A stretch of 64,000 bases of DNA, taken from the NCBI GenBank assembly GCA_012522855.1, contig JAAYJQ010000010.1, positions 1 to 64,000 on the forward strand, read 5' to 3'. Both the position numbers and the translations under genes were made by a program. This DNA is from Bacteroidales bacterium (GTDB lineage Bacteria; Bacteroidota; Bacteroidia; Bacteroidales; UBA932). The stretch's first letter is position 1; each line of letters begins with the position of its first letter. Positions 51,057 through 58,989 of the stretch are shown one piece after another. The notes under the pieces are model-generated. The model was not told where the DNA came from. It did not search any database and saw only the letters and a program-made list of their open reading frames with translations.

Positions 51057-52898
51057 TTAGTCGATTTTCACCCCTGACATTAAATTTGCTTGCAGAATCC
51101 GGTTTTCCAGGTATTTCCGTTCCTCGCTGATCTCTCCTTGAAGATACTTCTCGACCAGAAGCGAAGCGATGGGCGCCGCCCAGGTCGCTCCGAATCCGGC
51201 ATTCTCGATGTAGGCGGCCACGGCGATCTTCGGATCATTCTCCGGCGCGAAGCAGATGAATACGGAATTGTCCGCGCCGCGGGGATTTTGCGCTGTTCCG
51301 GTCTTGCCGCAGATGTCCAATCCCGGGACGGCCGCGATGCTCGCCGTTGCTCCCACCCCGTAGCCGCTGTTCACGGCCCTCCACATGCCTTTGATGACCT
51401 TCTTGAACTGCAGGGTATCGACCATCGTGTACTGCTTTTCGTAGTACTTCGGGTCGATTTTCACCCCTTCGGACGCCTTGATGATGTGCGGGATCCGGTA
51501 CCAGCCCCGGTTCGCCACCGTCGCGCAGAAATTGGCGATCTGCAACGGAGTCACTCCGACTTCTCCCTGTCCGATGGAGATGGAAATGATGGTCGTGAAC
51601 TTCCATCCTCCTTTGCCATAGATTTTGTTGTAGTACTTGGATGTAGGCAGGGTGCCCCCGAGCTCCGCGGGGAAGTCGCTGCCCAGCTTGTGCCCGAAGC
51701 CGAAGCTTTGCACGTAGTCGTTCCACCTGTCCAGGGATTCGGCGATGTCTTTGTACTTCTTGTTTTCAAGTACATTCCGGAGCACGTAGCAGAAGTAGCT
51801 GTTGCAGGACATCATGACGGCTTCTTCCAGTACGAGCGGAGAACGGTGTGTATGACAGCCGAGCGTATGGCTCCCGAAATGATAGCCGTTCGAGCAGGGA
51901 TAGGCCATCTCGGGCCTAAGCGTCCCTTCTTGAAGGCCGATGAGACCATTCACAAGTTTGAACACGGATCCCGGCGGATACGGAGCCTGAACCGCCCGGT
52001 TGAACATCGGCTTGTAGGGATCCCGGCTGATTTCATCGTAGTGCTGACCGATGTTCGCAAGCATGTCCACATGGATGCCCGGGCTCGACACCAGGGACAG
52101 GATTTCGCCCGTTTTCGGTTCGATCGCCACCAGGCTGCCGACCTTGTTCTGCATCAAGGACTGTCCATATTGTTGGAGGTCTGCGTCGATAGTCGTGACG
52201 ATGTCCCGGCCCGGAACGGCTTCCTTGTCCATCAAGCCGTCTTTGTATCGCTGCTCGATCTGGTTCTTGGAGTTTCGCAGATAGATGTGATACCCCTTTT
52301 CTCCCTTCAGATCCTTTTCCCGGGCAGCTTCGATTCCGGTCTTGCCCGCGTAGTCGCCTGGCCGGTACTCCCCTTCATGGGCTTCGATGAAACTTTGGTC
52401 TACTTCGGAAACATAGCCCAGCAGATTGCCTCCGGCATCGACCGGATAGTCCCGGATGCTGCGCACCTGTCCCCGAAATCCCGGGAAGTTGTATTGCAGC
52501 TCCCCGAATCTCATATAGGTCTCCGGCGGAACCTGTTTCAGGAACACGACGCTCTGGTAGCCGATCTTGCGGCGGTTCCGGGCATATTCCGCCATTTTTT
52601 CGCGGATGAGGTCCGGCCGGATGCCGAGGGCATCGGCCAGCATCAAGGTGTCGAACGGTTTGACTTCACGCGGAGTGACCATGATGTCGTAGGCGACCTT
52701 GTTCCCGACGATGATCTTGCCGTTCCGGTCGTAGATCACCCCCCGTGTCGGATAGATGATGTCATAGACCATCGAGTTGTTGGATGCGTTGATCTTGTAC
52801 TTGTTATCGATGATCTGGATGTAAAATAGTTTCCCCAGGAGAATCGCGGCGACGACTCCCAAACCGATTATAAGCTTGTATGACCGCTTATCTTTCAT
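51057..52898 (-). CDS. mrdA: Penicillin-binding protein 2 (transpeptidase)
   Basis: The protein is 613 aa from ATG 52898 (MKDKRSYKL...), which overlaps the mreD end by 11 bp. It has an N-terminal anchor (residues 8-28), a dimerisation domain with the TRGVIYDRNG block, and the transpeptidase domain with Ser311 in PGSVFKL (SxxK), SCNSYF (SxN) and CGKTGTAQ (KTG). It cross-links new peptidoglycan during elongation and works with RodA. The open frame extends 24 bp upstream, but that extension lies in the mreD gene. PBP2 is the target of mecillinam-type beta-lactams in other bacteria. Confidence 0.95.
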   Translation of the reverse strand: MKDKRSYKLIIGLGVVAAILLGKLFYIQIIDNKYKINASNNSMVYDIIYPTRGVIYDRNGKIIVGNKVAYDIMVTPREVKPFDTLMLADALGIRPDLIREKMAEYARNRRKIGYQSVVFLKQVPPETYMRFGELQYNFPGFRGQVRSIRDYPVDAGGNLLGYVSEVDQSFIEAHEGEYRPGDYAGKTGIEAAREKDLKGEKGYHIYLRNSKNQIEQRYKDGLMDKEAVPGRDIVTTIDADLQQYGQSLMQNKVGSLVAIEPKTGEILSLVSSPGIHVDMLANIGQHYDEISRDPYKPMFNRAVQAPYPPGSVFKLVNGLIGLQEGTLRPEMAYPCSNGYHFGSHTLGCHTHRSPLVLEEAVMMSCNSYFCYVLRNVLENKKYKDIAESLDRWNDYVQSFGFGHKLGSDFPAELGGTLPTSKYYNKIYGKGGWKFTTIISISIGQGEVGVTPLQIANFCATVANRGWYRIPHIIKASEGVKIDPKYYEKQYTMVDTLQFKKVIKGMWRAVNSGYGVGATASIAAVPGLDICGKTGTAQNPRGADNSVFICFAPENDPKIAVAAYIENAGFGATWAAPIASLLVEKYLQGEISEERKYLENRILQANLMSGVKID

Positions 52899-53394
52899 CG
52901 TCGGAAAGCAGATGGACGGCAACGAGGGACAGCAGCCAACTGGCGAACAAGGAAGCGACCAGTTTGATGGCGCTGAACCAGAATGGTCGGGTTCCTGCCC
53001 CGTCCGCGAGAATGTAGATCACGAGGAACAGGGCGAGGGCTATGATCAGGGCGAGCGAAATCCGCAGGCTGCCGTACTTCTGGACGGAAAGATTTTCCTG
53101 GTGCTCAAAAGGTTCCTTGCCGAATATCAACTCGATAAGGGGTTTTCGGACGAAAGCCACCGGCACGAGCGCGAGCGCATTGAGTCCGAGCAGACCCTCG
53201 GCGAAGAAATCGATCGTGAGACCGAGGCCGAAGGCGATGAAAAGGGCACCGGTCGTCCCGATCCGGGTCGGAAGGCATAGGATCAAGGCGGGAAGGAGGG
53301 TCAGGAAGACATAGGGCGTGAAATGGAAGTAATTGCAGAGCAGGAGCTGCGCCACCACCAGCAGGAGAAAGGTCCAGTTGTAATTGTTTCTCAT
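52888..53394 (-). CDS. mreD: Rod shape-determining protein MreD
   Basis: The protein is 168 aa with about five transmembrane helices. It begins MRNNYNWTF and contains LPTRIGTTGALFIAFGLGLTIDFF, followed by GLNALALVPVAFVRK, features typical of MreD. MreD couples MreBC to the elongation enzymes in the inner membrane. Start ATG 53394 overlaps the mreC stop by four bases (ATGA), and its end overlaps the mrdA start by 11 bp. The identification rests on context as much as sequence, since MreD is poorly conserved. Confidence 0.92.
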   Translation of the reverse strand: MRNNYNWTFLLLVVAQLLLCNYFHFTPYVFLTLLPALILCLPTRIGTTGALFIAFGLGLTIDFFAEGLLGLNALALVPVAFVRKPLIELIFGKEPFEHQENLSVQKYGSLRISLALIIALALFLVIYILADGAGTRPFWFSAIKLVASLFASWLLSLVAVHLLSDDER

Positions 53395-54218
53395 CGCTTC
53401 TCCTCCTGCAGTTTCTCAATTTCTTCGATTTCTTCCATCCGGGCATTGTCCACGATGGTTACATATTTCAGGGTCTTGTGATCCTGAAACAGGGAAACGC
53501 TGATTTCATTCGTGGCCCCGTTGACCACTTTCCCCGTCCCGGCGACACCGAGCGGAATGTCAGCCGGGAAGATGGAGGAATATCCGCTTGTGAAGACTGT
53601 GTCACCCGGCGCGAACTTGATCTGCAGGGGGATTTCTTTCAGGATCGCGCCGTTGGACCGCAACCCGTCCCAGACGAGGGGGCCGACGACTCCGTCCCGT
53701 CCGAGCCGCGCGCTGATGCTCATCTCTGTGTTCATGAACGAGAGGGCATAGGAATAGTGCCGGCTTACCGCATCGATGATGCCGACGACCCCTTTCGGGG
53801 TGACGATGCCGGAATTCTGCCGGATGCCGTCGTCGGAACCTTTGTTCAGGATCAGATAATTGTGCTGTGAATTGGCGCTGGACTTGACGATCTTCGCAGG
53901 AGTGAAGCTGAATCCGTCTTCTACCACCACGACAGAAGCGCTGTCCGAAGCGATGAAACTGTTCTCGTAACGGCGGATGGCTTCCTGGAGCCGGTGGTTT
54001 TCCAGCGCCAGTTCGTCGTTCTGCTTCTTCAGTGAGAAGTAACTCCTGGCCGATTGCGTGGCTCCCCAGGTTTTCGCCATGAAACTGTGCGAGATGCCTG
54101 CGATCCAGGTCCTCTGAAGGGCTCCGTTGTTCAAAAGTATCAGAAGAGAAGCCACCTCCAGACCGACGAAGATTGCGAATATAAGGATCTTGGAAATGAC
54201 GGACTTCTCTCTCGGCAT
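53391..54218 (-). CDS. mreC: Rod shape-determining protein MreC
   Basis: The protein is 275 aa. It has a cytoplasmic start, a transmembrane helix (residues 9-29), a periplasmic coiled coil (about 60-95; NDELALENHRLQEAIRRYEN), and a beta-rich C-terminal region with KGVVGIIDAVSRHYSYAL and GDTVFTSGYSSIFPADIPLG, the MreC signature. It organises PBP2 and RodA. The C-terminal EEIEEIEKLQEEK tail is acidic. The gene lies 2 bp after mreB and overlaps mreD by four bases, so all are translated from one message. Confidence 0.95.
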   Translation of the reverse strand: MPREKSVISKILIFAIFVGLEVASLLILLNNGALQRTWIAGISHSFMAKTWGATQSARSYFSLKKQNDELALENHRLQEAIRRYENSFIASDSASVVVVEDGFSFTPAKIVKSSANSQHNYLILNKGSDDGIRQNSGIVTPKGVVGIIDAVSRHYSYALSFMNTEMSISARLGRDGVVGPLVWDGLRSNGAILKEIPLQIKFAPGDTVFTSGYSSIFPADIPLGVAGTGKVVNGATNEISVSLFQDHKTLKYVTIVDNARMEEIEEIEKLQEEKR

Positions 54219-54220
54219 CG

Positions 54221-55246
54221 CTATTTCGTGATGAGGAACGAGTAGTTGGATACCTTCTTGAGCGCAATGCAGGTTCCTCTCGCGACCGCGTGCAGCGGAT
54301 CTTCGGCCACGTGGAACTGAATGTTGACTTTTTCAGTGAATCGTTTCGCGATCCCCCGCAGCAGGGCACCGCCGCCGGAAAGGAAGATTCCGTTCTCCAC
54401 GATGTCGGAATACAGCTCCGGAGGAGTCATCTCCAGCACATGGAGGATGGAGGACTCCAGTTTGGCGACGGATTTATCCAGGCAGTGGGCGATCTCCTGG
54501 TAGGTGATGCTGGCTTCGACGGGGTGGGCGGTCATCAGGTTCGGTCCGCGTACGATGAAGGGTTCGGGCTCTTCATCCAGTTCGGCCATGACGGAGCCCA
54601 CACCGATCTTGATCTTTTCGGCCGTGGTTTCTCCGATCTTGATATTGTGCTGCTGGCGCAGATAGTACTGGATGTCATTGTTGAACACGTTTCCGGCCGT
54701 CGTGATGCTGTCCTGCTGGACGATTCCGCCCAGGGAAATGACTGCGATTTCAGCCGTTCCGCCTCCGATGTCCACAACCATGTTGCCCTTCGGGGCTTCC
54801 ACATCCAGACCGATACCCAGGGCGGCGGCCATCGGTTCGTAGATCAAGTACACCTCTCTTCCTCCGGCATGCTCGCAGGAGTCGCGGACGGCGCGGATTT
54901 CAACCTGCGTGCTTCCGGATGGAATGCCCACGACGATCTTCAGATTCGGGGCGAAGATCATGTGCCTTTTGCTGTTCACCTGCTTGATGAACCCTTTGAT
55001 CATCATTTCCGCCGCGTTGAAGTCGGCGATGACCCCGTCCCGCAGCGGACGGACGGTCTTGATGCCGGGGTTCGTGCGTTCGTCCATTAGTTTCGCCTGC
55101 CGGCCTATCGCGATGCATCTGCCTGAATGATTGTCTATGGCAACGATACTCGGTTCATCCAGCACAATCTGGTCATTTTGGAAGATGACGGTGTTGGCCG
55201 TTCCGAGATCCATTGCGATCTCTTGTGTCAAAAAAGAAAAAGCCAT
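54221..55246 (-). CDS. mreB: Rod shape-determining actin homologue MreB
   Basis: The protein is 341 aa from ATG 55246 (MAFSFLTQEIAMDLGTANT). The open frame extends 45 bp upstream, but that extension is a hydrophobic oddity absent from MreB. Actin-fold motifs: IAMDLGTANTVI (phosphate 1), VVDIGGGTAEIAVI (phosphate 2) and GIFLSGGGALLRG (adenosine). It forms membrane-bound filaments guiding the elongation complex. It is first in the operon and divergent from ispD; the 66-bp gap must hold promoters for both, the ispD box being clear. Confidence 0.97.
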   Translation of the reverse strand: MAFSFLTQEIAMDLGTANTVIFQNDQIVLDEPSIVAIDNHSGRCIAIGRQAKLMDERTNPGIKTVRPLRDGVIADFNAAEMMIKGFIKQVNSKRHMIFAPNLKIVVGIPSGSTQVEIRAVRDSCEHAGGREVYLIYEPMAAALGIGLDVEAPKGNMVVDIGGGTAEIAVISLGGIVQQDSITTAGNVFNNDIQYYLRQQHNIKIGETTAEKIKIGVGSVMAELDEEPEPFIVRGPNLMTAHPVEASITYQEIAHCLDKSVAKLESSILHVLEMTPPELYSDIVENGIFLSGGGALLRGIAKRFTEKVNIQFHVAEDPLHAVARGTCIALKKVSNYSFLITK

Positions 55247-55298
55247 TCTTGAAAAAATTCTCCAATAACGTAGTAGAATGTAAATATACAAAAAAAGT

Positions 55299-55306
55299 TA
55301 TATTTG
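55299..55306 (+). promoter_or_regulatory. -7 box of ispD (TATATTTG)
   Basis: TATATTTG ends 6 bp before ATG 55313, implying a leaderless or nearly leaderless mRNA. Confidence 0.65.
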
Positions 55307-55312
55307 TGAGGA

Positions 55313-56059
55313 ATGAAGGACAGAAAAAAGATATTGGTTTTGATGGCCGCCGGGAGCGGTGTCCGCATGGGCGCCTCGCTGCCAAAGCAGTTTCTTGAAT
55401 TGGCAGGCAAGCCCGTCCTGCAGCGGTCGATGGAAATTTTTCTTGATGCCGTCCCGGATATTCAAGTCATTACGGTGCTTCCCAAGGAATATTTCACCTG
55501 GTGGAAGGAGAAATGCCTGGCCATGAATTTCACCTGTCCCCAGTTGTTGGTTGCCGGAGGCATCACCCGTTTCCATTCTGTCCGGAACGCCCTCCTTCGG
55601 ATCCGGGAAGAGGCCATTGTAGCCATCCATGACGGAGTCCGGCCGCTGGTATCTCCCGAATTGCTGGAGCGTATGTTCGTCCGGATGGAGTCCGGATCCT
55701 GCCGGGGGCTGATCCCCGTCATCCCCTCCGTGGACACTTTGAAGGTTCTGGACTGGAAGGAAGACGCGGCAGGAAACCGGACGCTTTCCTTATCGGACGA
55801 GACGGTGGATCGGAACCGGATCTGGGGCGCGCAGACCCCGCAGTTGTTCCTTTCCGAGGACATCCGGGCAGCCTATTCCCAACCTTACGACACGGCTTTC
55901 ACGGATGACGCTTCGGTGGCTGTGAAGAAAGGAATACCCCTCTCCTTCTGTCTTGGAGAGAGGTACAACATCAAACTGACTACGCCGGAAGACTTTGCCC
56001 TGGCCGAAAAGCTGCAGGCTAATCCTCCTTTCCGTAATTTCCGTGCTTATAATCCTTGA
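55313..56059 (+). CDS. ispD: 2-C-methyl-D-erythritol 4-phosphate cytidylyltransferase
   Basis: The protein is 248 aa. IspD activates MEP with CTP in the non-mevalonate isoprenoid pathway, in the cytosol. Motifs: LMAAGSGVRMGASLPKQFLEL (CTP-binding, Arg and Lys), IHDGVRPLVS (conserved Asp-Gly-Xaa-Arg-Pro), and FTDDASVA near the end, followed by the NIKLTTPEDFALAE ending. The gene is divergent from mreB, and its 3' end overlaps that of the Lrp-type regulator by 41 bp on the opposite strand. Confidence 0.95.
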   Translation: MKDRKKILVLMAAGSGVRMGASLPKQFLELAGKPVLQRSMEIFLDAVPDIQVITVLPKEYFTWWKEKCLAMNFTCPQLLVAGGITRFHSVRNALLRIREEAIVAIHDGVRPLVSPELLERMFVRMESGSCRGLIPVIPSVDTLKVLDWKEDAAGNRTLSLSDETVDRNRIWGAQTPQLFLSEDIRAAYSQPYDTAFTDDASVAVKKGIPLSFCLGERYNIKLTTPEDFALAEKLQANPPFRNFRAYNP

Positions 56060-56513
56060 CCCAGACCTGTCGTTCGATCGCTTGGTCCAGTGAGATCATC
56101 GTTTCCGTCGACAAGATGTAGGGGATGTTCTGGATCGTGTTCAGCAGGATCTCCATGAGGTGGTCGTTGTCGAAGCAATAAACCTTGACCAGCAGGGCCG
56201 CTTTGCCGGTCACGAAATGGCACTCTACGATTTCCGCGATCTTCTTCAAGGCCGCGATGACTTCGGGGTACTTGTTTGCCTCGGAGAGAGACACGCTGAT
56301 AAAGGCACAGACATTGAGGCCCAATGCCTTGGGTTTTACGAGCAACTGCGATCCTGTGATCACGCCATTCGATTCCAACTTCTTGACTCTTTGATGAATC
56401 GCTGCGCCGGAAACCCCGCATTCACGGGCAATCTCCAAGAAGGGCATCCTTGCGTTCTTGACAAGGAAAGACAGGATTTTCTGATCCGTCTGATCAAGGT
56501 GATACGTTGCCAT
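56019..56513 (-). CDS. Lrp/AsnC family transcriptional regulator
   Basis: The protein is 164 aa from ATG 56513 (MATYHLDQTDQKIL). Residues 5-60 form the AsnC-type HTH (DQKILSFLVKNARMPFLEIARECGVSGAAIHQRVKKLES, here summarised by the ARMPFLEIA and AIHQRVKKLE blocks). Residues 70-150 form the RAM ligand domain with GKAALLVKVYC in place of the usual G-x-x-D-x-x-L pattern. It probably responds to amino acids. The promoter is good, and an inverted repeat lies between it and the start, consistent with autoregulation. Its 3' end overlaps ispD by 41 bp on the opposite strand. The branched-chain operon in this window is one possible target. Confidence 0.9.
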   Translation of the reverse strand: MATYHLDQTDQKILSFLVKNARMPFLEIARECGVSGAAIHQRVKKLESNGVITGSQLLVKPKALGLNVCAFISVSLSEANKYPEVIAALKKIAEIVECHFVTGKAALLVKVYCFDNDHLMEILLNTIQNIPYILSTETMISLDQAIERQVWVKDYKHGNYGKED

Positions 56514-56538
56514 AACTTTCAAATTATAACTTTATGGC
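56509..56538. promoter_or_regulatory. Inverted repeat GCCATAA-N16-TTATGGC at the Lrp-type gene start
   Basis: The 7-bp arms (56509-56515 and 56532-56538) flank the start codon, and TAACTTT occurs twice inside. The position between promoter and start suits an autoregulatory site. Confidence 0.4.
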
Positions 56539-56540
56539 AA

Positions 56541-56570
56541 CAAATATAATCAATATAATTAAAAAATCAA
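56541..56570 (-). promoter_or_regulatory. Promoter of the Lrp/AsnC regulator (TTG-N19-TATATTTG)
   Basis: On the minus strand, TTG (56570-56568) and TATATTTG (56548-56541) are 19 bp apart, 27 bp before ATG 56513. It lies in the 53-bp gap between topA and the regulator. Confidence 0.75.
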
Positions 56571-58885
56571 GTTTTCTTGAAACGACGACGCGTTTTTGAT
56601 GTCGGTTTTGTATTATTGATGATTGATCGGCAGTCTGCTTCGGTCAACGCGGCGGCATCCGTATCTTTCGGAATTCGATAATTCGTTCCCGCATGTTTGA
56701 TGTACGGGCCGTAGCGGCCGTTGATCACCTGGATGTCGCTGGCTTCGAAGGAAGCCAGGACGGCGTTGGCCGGGGCCTTCTTCAATCCCTCTTCAATGAT
56801 TGCCTCGCATTCTTCGAGGCTGACCGTCACCGGATCCTTCCCGCGCGGAAGCGAGAAGTTCTTGTCGCCGTACTTCAGGAAGGGTCCGTAGCGGCCGCGC
56901 ATGGCAATTACATCCACGTCGTTGTACCGGCCGACCGTCCGGGGAAGTTCAAATAACTTCAGAGCTTCTTCCAAGGTGATGCTTTCAATCAGCTGGCCTT
57001 TTCTGAAAGAGGCGAACCGCGCCTTTTCCCCTTCTCCGCGCTGGATGTACGGACCGTATTTCCCGAATTTGGCGATGATCAGGTTGCCTTCGGCGTCCGT
57101 CCCCAGTTCCCGGGAAATCTTTCGGTAGTTCCGATCCTGCAGCACCTCCTCCACTTTCTGGTGGAACGGGGCGTAGAATTGGGCGATGACGTTGTTCCAG
57201 ACCACTTCCCCGGCCGCGATCTTGTCGAAGTCCTTCTCCACGTTGGCTGTGAAATCGTAATCCATGATGTCCGTGAAGTTCCTTTCCAGATAATCCGTGA
57301 CAATCATTCCGATCTCCTGCGGGAGGAGCTTGCTTCGCTCCGCGCCGATGACTTCCGTCTTTTCGGATTCCGTCACGGCGCCTTTTTCGAGGGTCAGGTT
57401 CCGCACCTCCATTTTTTCTCCTTCCTTGTCTCCCTTCACGATGTAGCCGCGTCCGGTGGTCAAGGTGGCGATGGTCGGTGCATAGGTGGAAGGTCTGCCG
57501 ATGCCCAACTCTTCCAATTTTTTCACCAACGTGGCTTCGGAATATCTCGGAGGCGCCTGTGTGAACTTGCATTCCGCGGTCATTCTCCGGTTCTCCATGA
57601 CGGTTCCTTTCTCCAATTCGGGGAGAAGGACTTCGTCTTCGGGAGCTTCCGCATCGTCCGTCCCCTCGATGTATACCTTCAGGAAACCGTCGAACAGGAT
57701 TTGGGTAGCCTGGGTGTTGAATCGTTCCGTCCGCTTGTCCGAGGCGACTTTCAGGTTGGTGTTCAGGACCTTGGCATCCGCCATCTGGCAGGCGATCGTC
57801 CGTTTCCAGATCAAGTTGTACAGCTTCTTTTCCTGTGCGGACCCCTCGATCTCCGTGTTCTCGATGAAGGTTGGCCGGATGGCCTCATGGGCTTCCTGCG
57901 CCCCTTTCGTATGGGTGCGGTACTGTCGCGTCTTGGAATATTCAGTGCCGAAATTTTCGGTGATGTATGCCTTCGACGTACCCAGCGCGAGTTTGGAGAG
58001 ATGCGTTGAATCGGTTCTCATGTAGGTGATGAGTCCGCGCTCGTACAAGGCCTGGGCAACCCGCATGGTGAGGCTTACCGGGAAATGCAGTTTCCGGGCA
58101 GCCTCTTGCTGGAGGGTGGACGTGGTAAAGGGAGGCGCCGGGCTGCGGGATGCTTCCTTTTTCTCGATGTCCGCAATGGTGAAGGTCGCTCCGATGCTGG
58201 CCTCCAGGAATTTGCGGGCTTCTTCCAGCGACGGGAAACGGGTGTCCAGGGAAGCCTTCACCTTCATGGAATCCGGGGTGCCTTCCGGATGGAAGAGGGC
58301 GTCGATCCGGTAGTAGGATTCCTTCTCGAACGCCATGATTTCCTTCTCTCGTTCCACGACCAGCCGCAAGGCGACCGACTGGACGCGTCCCGCGGAAAGC
58401 TTGGGTTGGATCTTTCTCCAGAGCACCGGGGAAAGTTCGAAGCCGACCAACCGATCCAGAACCCTGCGGGCCTGCTGCGCGTTCACAAGATTCATGTCGA
58501 TGTCCCGGGGATTCTGTACCGCGTTCATGATGGCGTCTTTGGTGATTTCGTGGAAGACGATTCTGCGCGTATTTTCCTTCTTGAGCCCCAGCGCCTCGAA
58601 AAGATGCCAGGAGATGGCCTCCCCTTCGCGGTCTTCATCGGACGCGAGCCACACCGTCGCAGCGGAGTTCGCCGCTTTTTTCAATTCGGAGACCACTTTC
58701 TTCTTATCGGACGGAATCACGTATTCCGGGGCGAAGTCCCGGTCCACGTCCACACTCAATTTATTGTCATGCAAGTCTCTGATGTGACCGAAACTGGACT
58801 TCACGAGATACTCCTTTCCGAGGAATTTCTGGATTGTACTGGCCTTTGCGGGTGATTCGACGATAACTAAGTTGCTGTTTTCCAT
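56567..58885 (-). CDS. topA: DNA topoisomerase I
   Basis: The protein is 772 aa from ATG 58885; a GTG six bases upstream is a weaker alternative. It is a type IA topoisomerase that relaxes negative supercoils. The Toprim domain opens LVIVESPAKASTIQKFLG, with the SDEDREGEAI metal motif; the catalytic Tyr288 lies in GLITYMRTDSTHLS, and GYITR-like GRPSTYAPT follows. The C-terminal 180 residues contain four copies of a GRYGPYIK-type repeat instead of zinc fingers, as in other Bacteroidota. The end is Lys/Arg-rich (SKTRRRFKKT), helpful for DNA binding. Divergent from ponA; convergent with nothing. Confidence 0.96.
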   Translation of the reverse strand: MENSNLVIVESPAKASTIQKFLGKEYLVKSSFGHIRDLHDNKLSVDVDRDFAPEYVIPSDKKKVVSELKKAANSAATVWLASDEDREGEAISWHLFEALGLKKENTRRIVFHEITKDAIMNAVQNPRDIDMNLVNAQQARRVLDRLVGFELSPVLWRKIQPKLSAGRVQSVALRLVVEREKEIMAFEKESYYRIDALFHPEGTPDSMKVKASLDTRFPSLEEARKFLEASIGATFTIADIEKKEASRSPAPPFTTSTLQQEAARKLHFPVSLTMRVAQALYERGLITYMRTDSTHLSKLALGTSKAYITENFGTEYSKTRQYRTHTKGAQEAHEAIRPTFIENTEIEGSAQEKKLYNLIWKRTIACQMADAKVLNTNLKVASDKRTERFNTQATQILFDGFLKVYIEGTDDAEAPEDEVLLPELEKGTVMENRRMTAECKFTQAPPRYSEATLVKKLEELGIGRPSTYAPTIATLTTGRGYIVKGDKEGEKMEVRNLTLEKGAVTESEKTEVIGAERSKLLPQEIGMIVTDYLERNFTDIMDYDFTANVEKDFDKIAAGEVVWNNVIAQFYAPFHQKVEEVLQDRNYRKISRELGTDAEGNLIIAKFGKYGPYIQRGEGEKARFASFRKGQLIESITLEEALKLFELPRTVGRYNDVDVIAMRGRYGPFLKYGDKNFSLPRGKDPVTVSLEECEAIIEEGLKKAPANAVLASFEASDIQVINGRYGPYIKHAGTNYRIPKDTDAAALTEADCRSIINNTKPTSKTRRRFKKT

Positions 58886-58973
58886 ACTCACGGTTGTTTT
58901 TAAGTTTCAATCATAGTTTTTGTTCGGAACTGCAAAGTAAGCCACAAACTGGGCAATTTTCCAAATTTTGTTA

Positions 58974-58981
58974 TAAATTTG
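58974..58981 (+). promoter_or_regulatory. -7 box of the ponA-ddl-prmC operon (TAAATTTG)
   Basis: TAAATTTG ends 8 bp before ATG 58990. The longer open frame from 58894 crosses this box and is rejected. Confidence 0.6.
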
Positions 58982-58989
58982 TCTTTGTT

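Noticed and set aside
58894..58989. Longer N-terminus for PBP1A
   Set aside because: It would cross the TAAATTTG box and adds a cysteine-containing stretch before the normal cytoplasmic start.
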